Shown here one piece after another: positions 1-5,406 of a DNA stretch of 12,334 nt. The DNA is from Treponema sp. (lineage in GTDB: Bacteria > Spirochaetota > Spirochaetia > Treponematales > Breznakiellaceae). Location of the stretch: assembly GCA_031259515.1 (NCBI GenBank), contig JAIRLK010000204.1, forward strand, positions 1 to 12,334, read 5' to 3'. The number at the start of each line of letters is the position of its first letter. Positions within the stretch are counted from its first letter, which is position 1. A program made the translations under genes and the position numbers. Below the pieces are notes generated by a model. It ran no database searches. It saw only the letters and a program-made list of their open reading frames with translations, and was not told the DNA's origin.

Positions 1-176
1 ACTTCAAGATCCGGACAACCACCGTGTACCAGTACAACATGGCCTTCCAGGGACGGAACGACTACGCCTATGCTTCGGCGATCTCCATCGGGGTGTTTAT
101 TATCACCATAATCCTGGCGCTGCTTATATTCTTCTTCCTGCAGGATCGCGGTGAACTCAAGAAGAAAGCGAAATAG
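1..176 (+). CDS. Sugar ABC transporter permease, MalF-like (3' end only)
   Basis: Only the last 57 codons are present, read in the frame whose codons start at position 3 and ending with TAG at 174-176. The visible protein has a polar stretch containing QYNMAFQGRNDYAYASA, then one strongly hydrophobic segment (SIGVFIITIILALLIFFFL), then a lysine-rich cytoplasmic tail ending KKKAK. This matches the last transmembrane helix and tail of the first permease of a carbohydrate-uptake ABC transporter, which normally precedes a MalG-type permease, as it does here. The stop codon is 12 bases before the next start, and AGGAGGG at 176-182 serves as the next gene's ribosome site, so the two are co-transcribed. 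The family call rests on the tail plus context, because the EAA loop lies outside the window. The sugar cannot be deduced. Confidence 0.82.
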   Translation, partial: FKIRTTTVYQYNMAFQGRNDYAYASAISIGVFIITIILALLIFFFLQDRGELKKKAK

Positions 177-188
177 GAGGGCGGTTTA

Positions 189-1031
189 ATGAGATCACTA
201 CGTTTAGAGTTGGGAATACAGCGGTTTTTTATTTATGCCGTTATGATCTTTCTCGGTCTCCTGGCGATTATTCCGTTGTATCTGTTGCTTATCAACGCGA
301 CCCGTTCCACCGAACAGATCAACCTGGGAATTTCCCTTATACCCAGTACCTACGCCGGGTATAACTGGCGGGTCTTGACCGGCAGGGGTTTCCAGATTTG
401 GCAGGGCTTTTACAACAGCGCTTTCATCGCCCTGTCAACCACCGTTTTAGGGGTTTACTTTTCGGCGATGACCGGGTATGGCCTGCATGTGTATAAGTTT
501 AAGGGCCGGCGTATACTCTGGGGGATCATTCTTATCATCATGATGCTTCCGGCAAGCCTGTCCTTTATCGGGTTCTATCAGTTCATGGCCCGGCTGAAAC
601 TGCTGAACAGCTATATCCCGCTTATCATTCCCGCCATCGCGGGAGCGGGAACGGTGCTGTTCCTCCGCCAGTACATGACGTCTGTTCTTTCCATAGATTT
701 GATTAACGCCGCCCGTATTGACGGCGCGGGGGAGTACCGGATATTCAACGTGGTTATTTTGCCGGTTATAACGCCCGCGCTTGCGGCTCAGGCTATTTTT
801 ACTTTTGTCGGTTCATGGAACAACTTCTTCAGTCCCTTTGTCCTCATATCGGAAGAGCGGAAATACACCCTGCCTATGCTGGTCCAAATGCTCCGGGGGG
901 ACATATACCGTACCGAGTACGGCGGAATATACCTGGGGATCGCTATTTCGCTGATACCGATTCTGATTTTCTACATTTTCATGTCCCGTTTCATTATTTC
1001 CGGCATTACGATGGGGGGTATAAAGGAATAG
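189..1031 (+). CDS. Carbohydrate ABC transporter permease, MalG family
   Basis: This is a complete 280-residue inner-membrane permease of a binding-protein-dependent sugar importer. It has about six hydrophobic segments, the first at residues 12-35 and the last at 247-270. The cytoplasmic EAA loop that contacts the ATPase is at residues 172-192 (INAARIDGAGEYRIFNVVILP) and matches the family pattern xAAxxDGAxxxxxFxxxxLP. The following segment, with GSWNNFFSPF, is also typical of MalG-like subunits. Length is normal for the family. ATG at 189 is preceded by AGGAGGG at a good distance. With the upstream permease it should form the membrane channel. The solute-binding protein is presumably upstream, outside the window, and no ATPase gene is seen here, which is common where one ATPase serves several transporters. 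Substrate unknown. Confidence 0.92.
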   Translation: MRSLRLELGIQRFFIYAVMIFLGLLAIIPLYLLLINATRSTEQINLGISLIPSTYAGYNWRVLTGRGFQIWQGFYNSAFIALSTTVLGVYFSAMTGYGLHVYKFKGRRILWGIILIIMMLPASLSFIGFYQFMARLKLLNSYIPLIIPAIAGAGTVLFLRQYMTSVLSIDLINAARIDGAGEYRIFNVVILPVITPALAAQAIFTFVGSWNNFFSPFVLISEERKYTLPMLVQMLRGDIYRTEYGGIYLGIAISLIPILIFYIFMSRFIISGITMGGIKE

Positions 1032-1055
1032 GAGCGCGTCTCTACGGGGATCTGA

Positions 1056-1130
1056 CCCGCACCCGCTGGGGGGCCTTGGGTCCCTGGGGACAAGTCCCCT
1101 TAGCGAGCGGGAAACTTCCCCCTCCTCCAT
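1056..1130. repeat. GC-rich palindromic repeat in the gap after the permease gene
   Basis: The gap 1032-1199 carries a GC-rich block. On the minus strand, bases 1062-1079 read CCAAGGCCCCCCAGCGGG, an exact 18-base match to 9843-9860 on the plus strand. One indel later the match continues with TGCGGG. Beside it is a small hairpin, GGGGAC-AA-GTCCCC, at 1086-1099. There is no T-run after the hairpin, so it is not a standard intrinsic terminator. I read it as one copy of a dispersed short repeat. Confidence 0.6.
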
Positions 1131-1148
1131 CGCCGCGCGTCGTCCGGC

Positions 1149-1178
1149 TTGTATTCGATCTTCAAACTATGGTATCCT
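1149..1178 (+). promoter_or_regulatory. Possible weak promoter of the aminotransferase gene
   Basis: TTGTAT at 1149-1154 and TATCCT at 1173-1178 are separated by 18 bases, with transcription expected to start near 1185. Both hexamers are poor matches to the sigma-70 consensus (3 of 6 and 4 of 6), so this is only a candidate. A promoter somewhere in 1032-1199 is likely if the gene is not read through from the transporter. Confidence 0.22.
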
Positions 1179-1199
1179 CAAACCGGAGAGGAGATAGTC

Positions 1200-2285
1200 A
1201 TGGCTTTTTCATTGAATTCGTGTCCGGTGATCTATCGGGCCCGTTATTCCCAAGAGGGATGGAAAGAAGAATATCTGGAGAAACCGCATAATACGCCGGA
1301 AGAAGAGGCCCGTTTGGGCGGGGACGAGGCGGCGGCTCTGATGAATTCCCGCAACTTCTTTGATGATATGCCCCTGGTGTCCTATACGACCCAGTACGGG
1401 CTCAGTTGTTTCGAGGGCCTTAAGGCGCTGCCTCAGAAAGATGGCGGGCTGGCTATTTTCCGGCCAGAGCGGAACGCGGCGCGGTTCAATATGTCCATGA
1501 AGGGGCTTTACATGCCCCCGTTCCCGGAAGACCGCTTTATAACAGCCGTAAAAGAAACGGTAAAACGGAACGCCGCCCTGGGCTTCTCGGTTTCCTATAA
1601 ACCCGAATGGGAAAAAAATTCTTTTATCAATGCCGATTCTATCTATATCCGGCCCTTCACCTATTCCGAAGGGGGCATAGGGGTCAACATTTCCCGGGAA
1701 CCCTGGGTGATGGTGGTCATATCCCCGGTAAGCGCCTATTTTTCCGCCGGGACTCCCGACGCCGTTATCACCGAGCGCATCAGGGCCACGCCCAAAGGCA
1801 CGGGCTGGATCAAGGCGGCGTCTAACTACACCATAGCCGCCCTGGCGAAACACGAGGCGGTGGAAGCGGGGTTCATTGAGTGTATCTTCTTGGACGCGGC
1901 AGAACGGAAGTATATCGAGGAAGGTTCCTCCTGCAACATCTTCTTCTACTTAAAATCCGGCGAACTGGCAACCCCGGAACTGGGGGACACCATACTGCCG
2001 GGGATCACCCGCTCCAGCATCATAGAACTTGCCCGGGACCGGGGCATCAAGGTTTCGGAACGGCAGATCGCCATAGACGAGGTTATCGCCGAAGCGAAGG
2101 AATGTTTCGTCAGCGGCACCGCCGCCGGGGCGACACCCCTCGTCTCCCTTACCTGGCAGGGAAAGAAGACGGTCTTCAACAACGGGAAGGTCGGGGAGAT
2201 CACTGCGGAACTGCGGGATACCCTCAAGGGCATACAGTACGGCATTATCCCGGATACAAAAGGCTGGCTTGTCCGGGTCGAATAA
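1200..2285 (+). CDS. ilvE: Branched-chain amino acid aminotransferase (class IV, type II)
   Basis: This 361-residue PLP enzyme swaps the amino group between branched-chain amino acids and 2-oxoglutarate, the last step of leucine, isoleucine and valine synthesis or the first step of breakdown. Family marks in order (numbered from ATG 1200) are: CFEGLKA near 70-76; NAARFNMSMKGLYMPP near 92-107; YIRPF near 149-153; IKAASNY with the likely PLP lysine at about 205; EEGSSCNIFF near 240-249; LPGITRSS at 266-273; SGTAAGATPL further on. The length and the CFEGLKA/YIRPF pattern fit the longer ilvE type II group rather than the roughly 309-residue E. coli form. ATG 1200 was chosen over an in-frame TTG at 1149 because GGAGAGGAG sits at 1185-1193, six bases upstream. 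It appears to be a single gene and converges on the glycosyltransferase with only 9 bases between stop codons. Confidence 0.93.
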   Translation: MAFSLNSCPVIYRARYSQEGWKEEYLEKPHNTPEEEARLGGDEAAALMNSRNFFDDMPLVSYTTQYGLSCFEGLKALPQKDGGLAIFRPERNAARFNMSMKGLYMPPFPEDRFITAVKETVKRNAALGFSVSYKPEWEKNSFINADSIYIRPFTYSEGGIGVNISREPWVMVVISPVSAYFSAGTPDAVITERIRATPKGTGWIKAASNYTIAALAKHEAVEAGFIECIFLDAAERKYIEEGSSCNIFFYLKSGELATPELGDTILPGITRSSIIELARDRGIKVSERQIAIDEVIAEAKECFVSGTAAGATPLVSLTWQGKKTVFNNGKVGEITAELRDTLKGIQYGIIPDTKGWLVRVE

Positions 2286-2294
2286 CGGACAGGT

Positions 2295-3446
2295 TCAGTT
2301 TTTAACCGGAACTCCCTTCCAATCCGCCTTGACTCCGCAGAAGCCTAAAATCGTAAGAAAGGTAAAGTACGCCGGGGTGAAGACTATCTGGATGAGGGCA
2401 AGAACAGGCGGGCCGGGAAGAGCGGCGCCGAAAAGACCGAAGCATGCAAGGGTGTTCATGGTCATAGACAGGAGGACCGCCGCCGGAAGGGGCCAGAGGC
2501 CGGGGATAAAGGGCAGGAAGGGGATGGCGATGATCCCCATGGAAATAGTTATCATGAGGAAGGAGAAATTCAGCCTGGTCAAGGGATCCGGACTGAACAG
2601 GCCGCCGTTGTTCCAGCGCAGGGTCTGGTTGATCAGAGGTTTCCAGGAGCCTTCGCCCCGGGTCCGTACCCAAAGGTCGGGCTTGACGGCGGCGTAGACC
2701 TTGTAATCCGTGCCGCTCCGTATCATGGAGACCAGGGCAGCGTCCTCGGTGGGAGAAGGGGGAACCCGGCCATAGCCGCCTATGCGATCCAGGGCGGCCT
2801 TTCTGACGATGAGGTTGTTCCCAAAACCGCCGCTTGCCGCGCCTATGCCGGTGGCCCCCGTAAGGTAGAGGTAACGTATGGCGTGGTCAAAACACTGGTA
2901 ATACTGAAAGAAACCCGTTCCCCCGCCCTTCTTGAAGACCGGACCTATGACCAGGCCCGTCCGGGGATCGGACATCCGGGCGGACATGGCCCGGATCCAA
3001 CAGGAAGGGACTTCGCAGTCCGCGTCAGTAAACAACAGCAGGCTTCCCGCAGCCGCTTCCGTACCCCGGCAAAGGGCGTATTGTTTTTTGTTCACCCCGG
3101 TATTTTCAGCCAAGGTGATGATCCTGACCTCCGGCTTTGTTTCGGCGAAACGGCGCAGTATTTCAGGACTCCTGTCGGTAGAACAGTCGTCGATAAAGAT
3201 GTATTCCGCATCAGGGTAATCCTGTAGGGCAAGACTTTCCAAAAGCCCTTCAATCCGCCGCTCTTCGTTCCTGACGGGGATAATCACCGAAACCTTGGGG
3301 CCCTCCCCCGCCCTATCCAATCCCGGTTGAGGCAGGGTAAAGCGGAGGTCTCCGCGCCGCTCCCGGAAAAGGCCAGCCATCATAACGCAATGAACAGCGA
3401 TGAACAGGGCGGCAAAACTAAAACGAAAAATATCAAACCAAAGCAT
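2295..3446 (-). CDS. Membrane-anchored family 2 glycosyltransferase
   Basis: A 383-residue GT-A fold glycosyltransferase of family GT2. An N-terminal membrane helix (about 5-26) is followed by the catalytic domain starting at KVSVIIPVRNE (51-61). Nucleotide-sugar and metal-binding acidic groups are visible: DDCS at 86-89, DAD at 141-143, TED at 233-235, and the QTLRW motif (QxxRW-type) at 274-278. Three further hydrophobic segments follow (about 293-312, 318-340, 348-370). This architecture is typical of processive or lipid-acceptor GT2 enzymes acting at the inner face of the cytoplasmic membrane, for example in glycolipid or exopolysaccharide synthesis. The acceptor and sugar cannot be told from sequence. 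It starts 17 bases after the hydrolase stop, with a G-rich ribosome site (GGGGGGAA), so the two genes are very probably co-transcribed. Confidence 0.9.
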   Translation of the reverse strand: MLWFDIFRFSFAALFIAVHCVMMAGLFRERRGDLRFTLPQPGLDRAGEGPKVSVIIPVRNEERRIEGLLESLALQDYPDAEYIFIDDCSTDRSPEILRRFAETKPEVRIITLAENTGVNKKQYALCRGTEAAAGSLLLFTDADCEVPSCWIRAMSARMSDPRTGLVIGPVFKKGGGTGFFQYYQCFDHAIRYLYLTGATGIGAASGGFGNNLIVRKAALDRIGGYGRVPPSPTEDAALVSMIRSGTDYKVYAAVKPDLWVRTRGEGSWKPLINQTLRWNNGGLFSPDPLTRLNFSFLMITISMGIIAIPFLPFIPGLWPLPAAVLLSMTMNTLACFGLFGAALPGPPVLALIQIVFTPAYFTFLTILGFCGVKADWKGVPVKN

Positions 3447-3463
3447 AGATTCCCCCCGTTCTA

Positions 3464-4399
3464 TTATGAATCAAGTTGAGGGAGGATATATTCCCACACC
3501 GCGGCAAGAATGCTTTCCATATCCGGCTCGTCGGAAGTAATGGCGGCAACCGCTTCCTGCCGGGGAAAGACTATCACGAACTGACCGTTCTTGCCGTCCG
3601 CCCGGTAAGCCCCGTGGCGGCAGGCCCAAAAACCATAGCCATACCCTACATCATAGTCTGGTTTTCCCGTTTCTTTCGTCGAAATATGAGGCCGGCTCGC
3701 CCCGTCTATCCACGCAGCGGGGACGAGTTGTTTTCCCTTCCAACTGCCCCGCTGGAGCAGTAACTGCCCAAAGGCGGCAAGATCCCCTGTGGTAAGTTCC
3801 AGGCCTGTGGCGCCCAAAGTGCAGCCGTCCCCGCTTTCCTTCCACACCGGATCGGGAATCCCCAGGGGCCGGAAAAGGCGGTCCAGCAGGTAGTCCCGGA
3901 CCTTCTGTCCCGTAGCCCGGGTTATCATGGCGGAGGCCAGGAGGGTACTGCCGTTATCGTAGACAAACCGCGTACCGGGATCGAAGTCGAGGGTTTGCTC
4001 CAAGGCATCCGCGACGGTACGCGGCCGGGAGAACCCCCCATGCCCCCGGCTCATGGTGAGGAGGTGTTCCAGGGTGAGGGAAGCCAGCCGGGGTGAAGGA
4101 GCGGCCGGGAGTTTGCAGGGCTTTGGCCCTGAAAGGGGAGATTTTTGCGATGTACCGCAAAAAGGTGAACTCGGGCCGGGAAAAGCGTCCGCCACCCGGT
4201 CCATAAGGGAAAGTTTCCCCTCGGCAATGGCCAGACCCGCCGCTATCGCGGTGAAACTCTTGCTCACCGAATAGACCGGCCGGGGCTTTTCGGGGACCCA
4301 GCGACGCTCGGCAACGCGCTCACCCCCCTTGAATAGGACGATCCCTTCAACCTTGAGGTTCCGTTTTTCAATTACTTCCGCATAGGATGTGATGTCCAT
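3464..4399 (-). CDS. Serine hydrolase of the beta-lactamase/penicillin-binding (class C) family
   Basis: A 311-residue protein of the beta-lactamase-related serine hydrolase family. Numbered from the ATG at 4399, the nucleophile motif SVSK is at 44-47 and the second motif YDN at 147-149. HLLTMSRGH and the GYGFWACRHG...ADGKNGQ block near 255-272 also fit; the last occupies the usual position of the third motif. There is no clear signal peptide, which suggests a cytoplasmic esterase or peptidase rather than a resistance enzyme. I chose ATG 4399 because AGGAAG lies seven bases upstream. An in-frame GTG at 4471 would add 24 residues but has no ribosome site. Oddly, residues about 77-98 are a proline/lysine-rich insert encoded by two palindromes (see the repeat at 4106-4171), between SxxK and HLLTM, where relatives have a shorter loop. 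Substrate unknown. Confidence 0.85.
   Translation of the reverse strand: MDITSYAEVIEKRNLKVEGIVLFKGGERVAERRWVPEKPRPVYSVSKSFTAIAAGLAIAEGKLSLMDRVADAFPGPSSPFCGTSQKSPLSGPKPCKLPAAPSPRLASLTLEHLLTMSRGHGGFSRPRTVADALEQTLDFDPGTRFVYDNGSTLLASAMITRATGQKVRDYLLDRLFRPLGIPDPVWKESGDGCTLGATGLELTTGDLAAFGQLLLQRGSWKGKQLVPAAWIDGASRPHISTKETGKPDYDVGYGYGFWACRHGAYRADGKNGQFVIVFPRQEAVAAITSDEPDMESILAAVWEYILPQLDS
4106..4171. repeat. In-frame palindromic insert inside the serine hydrolase gene
   Basis: Two hairpins lie back to back inside the gene: CAGGGC-tttg-GCCCTG at 4116-4131 and TTTTTGCG-atgtac-CGCAAAAA at 4142-4163. On the minus strand the block holds the words TTTTTGCGGTAC and CCCTGCAAACT. Both recur in the repeat region between the TPR and batD genes, at 7120-7131 and 7085-7095. 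The block length is a multiple of three and leaves the reading frame open. Exact ends of the insert are estimated from the protein. Confidence 0.6.
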
Positions 4400-4454
4400 A
4401 GAGCGCTTCCTATATAGTACTTCCCGCATTTTCCCGCAAACGATCAGGCTTCTT

Positions 4455-4484
4455 ATACTACCCTTGTCCACACGGCTTAGGCAA
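4455..4484 (-). promoter_or_regulatory. Candidate promoter for the hydrolase-glycosyltransferase pair
   Basis: On the minus strand TTGCCT (4484-4479) is followed after 18 bases by TAGTAT (4460-4455), each matching 4 of 6 consensus bases. Transcription would begin near 4448 and give a leader of about 50 bases before ATG 4399. This also fits not using the upstream GTG at 4471. Weak evidence alone. Confidence 0.3.
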
Positions 4485-4508
4485 TCTGCGGAAATTTAAC
4501 ATTTACCC

Positions 4509-4640
4509 ATTGAGGCTGTTCCAAAACCTCACGGTATCGGGATTGAGGCGAATTAATGCTGTTCTGAATAGAACAATCGGAGTTCGGAACAGAATAATCG
4601 GGGTTCGGAACTCCGGCGCGGGTTTTGGAACAGCCTCAAT
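4509..4640. mobile_element. MITE-like 132-bp element with perfect 20-bp terminal inverted repeats
   Basis: The left end ATTGAGGCTGTTCCAAAACC (4509-4528) is the exact reverse complement of 4621-4640. The interior holds a hairpin TGTTCT-gaat-AGAACA (4560-4575) and a second stem (4579-4590 with 4603-4614, 11 of 12 pairs). It also has a 21-base unit duplicated in tandem (4570-4590 and 4591-4611, two mismatches). ATTGAGGC recurs internally at 4542-4549. The element has no coding capacity and no obvious target-site duplication. It fills the divergent gap between the hydrolase and infA and ends 10 bases before the infA -35 box. Known analogues are non-autonomous miniature inverted-repeat elements mobilised by a transposase elsewhere. 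That relationship is inferred. Confidence 0.75.
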
Positions 4641-4650
4641 TGTTCCCCGG

Positions 4651-4679
4651 TTGACAGGACCGGAACGAACAAGTAGCAT
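4651..4679 (+). promoter_or_regulatory. Sigma-70-type promoter of infA
   Basis: A perfect TTGACA (4651-4656) is followed, after the optimal 17 bases, by TAGCAT (4674-4679, 4 of 6). Transcription would begin near 4686. That leaves a leader of only about 11 bases, nearly all of it the ribosome site AAGGAG (4686-4691), five bases before the GTG start at 4697. Confidence 0.65.
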
Positions 4680-4696
4680 AGGAAAAAGGAGTCATA

Positions 4697-4921
4697 GTGG
4701 CTAAAGAAGAAGCAATTGAAGTTGAAGGGGTCGTTCGGGAAGCCCTTCCAAACACCATGTTCAGAGTTGAGCTTGATAATCAGAATGGTCACCTCATTCT
4801 CGCCCATCTTTCCGGAAAAATGCGCAAGCATTACATCCGCATCGTACCCGGCGACCGGGTACGGATTGCCCTCTCTCCCTACGATTTAAGCAGAGGCCGC
4901 ATCATTTACCGTGAACGGTAG
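4697..4921 (+). CDS. infA: Translation initiation factor IF-1
   Basis: A 74-residue single OB-fold protein that binds the 30S ribosomal A site during initiation together with IF-2 and IF-3. It follows the well-known family sequence nearly end to end: MAKEEAIEVEGVV, LPNTMFRVEL, GHLILAHLSGKMRK, YIRIVPGDRV, and the C-terminal SPYDLSRGRI. Compared with the 72-residue E. coli protein it has two extra residues in the DNQNGH loop. The start is GTG, supported by AAGGAG five bases upstream and by the conserved MAKE start. It stands alone on the plus strand rather than in a ribosomal-protein cluster. Its last 20 bases overlap the 3' end of the convergent Smr gene. Confidence 0.97.
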   Translation: MAKEEAIEVEGVVREALPNTMFRVELDNQNGHLILAHLSGKMRKHYIRIVPGDRVRIALSPYDLSRGRIIYRER

Positions 4922-5396
4922 CTTTCAGTAATACCCAGGTAGCGCCGCTTCCCCCTAATTCCACGGCAGGGTGGCCGCTTTCTCCGGCGTAGGGGCACTT
5001 TTCTATGAACTGAAGGACGGCCCGTCTCAATACCGCTTCCCCTTCCGAGTGGTTTCCTTTGCCGTGTATGAGGAGGACCTTCTCCAGTTCCTTCATGCGG
5101 CTTTCCTCAAAGAACGTTTCCATGGCGATCCAGGCTTCGTCCCGGGTAAGACCATGAAGGTCAAGGGCGGCGTCGGGCTTTTTCGTCCTGAGCCTGCGAC
5201 GCCGTTCCGCAGCCTGCCGCTCTCCCGCTTCCGGGCTTTCGGCGTCTTTGTCGTAAACGCCGTTCACCCGGAGCCAGGCTGTCATGGGATCAACGGACCG
5301 CTGTTCTTCCCCGCCGTCGCTTGGGATCACTCCCCGCTTTTTCCCGGCCCGGGCGGTTTGTTTATCCCATGCGTCTAAAATATCCCCAAAATCCAT
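4902..5396 (-). CDS. Smr (small MutS-related) domain protein
   Basis: A 164-residue protein with a charged N-terminal half (arginine-rich ERRRRLRTKK near 64-73) and a C-terminal Smr domain. The domain begins at LDLHG (78-82) and contains the second signature HGKG (111-114), as in MutS2 C-termini and stand-alone Smr proteins. Family members are nucleic-acid endonucleases; some stand-alone forms cleave mRNA at stalled or collided ribosomes. Which role applies here is not known. I chose ATG 5396 because AAGGTGG lies five bases upstream and overlaps the batD stop (TAA 5409-5407). An earlier in-frame ATG at 5480 lies wholly within batD and has no ribosome site. It is the last gene of the Bat operon, apparently translationally coupled to batD, and its tail overlaps infA tail to tail. 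Confidence 0.87.
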   Translation of the reverse strand: MDFGDILDAWDKQTARAGKKRGVIPSDGGEEQRSVDPMTAWLRVNGVYDKDAESPEAGERQAAERRRRLRTKKPDAALDLHGLTRDEAWIAMETFFEESRMKELEKVLLIHGKGNHSEGEAVLRRAVLQFIEKCPYAGESGHPAVELGGSGATWVLLKATVHGK

Positions 5397-5406
5397 ATCT
5401 TCCACC

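Noticed and set aside
1086..1099. GGGGAC-AA-GTCCCC hairpin as a terminator after the permease gene
   Set aside because: The stem is short, the loop is only two bases and no T-run follows. It fits better as part of the GC-rich repeat.
1149..1199. Upstream in-frame TTG start for the aminotransferase
   Set aside because: It would add 17 residues not typical of the family and lacks a ribosome site, while GGAGAGGAG stands correctly before ATG 1200.
815..1291. Plus-strand frame bridging the permease end and the aminotransferase start
   Set aside because: It overlaps two well-supported genes in another frame and runs through the GC-rich repeat, with no family resemblance.
2269..2697. Plus-strand open frame opposite the glycosyltransferase C-terminus
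   Set aside because: The minus-strand gene has membrane helices and GT2 motifs there. The plus frame is basic, has no hydrophobic core and overlaps the end of the aminotransferase.
4400..4471. GTG start that would lengthen the serine hydrolase by 24 residues
   Set aside because: No ribosome site precedes it and it lies at or upstream of the candidate promoter start. ATG 4399 has AGGAAG at a good distance.
4509..4640. The inverted repeat as a riboswitch or small RNA gene
   Set aside because: The perfect terminal repeats and internal duplication fit a miniature mobile element. No known riboswitch core is visible, and the infA promoter lies downstream of it, so it would not be in the infA leader.
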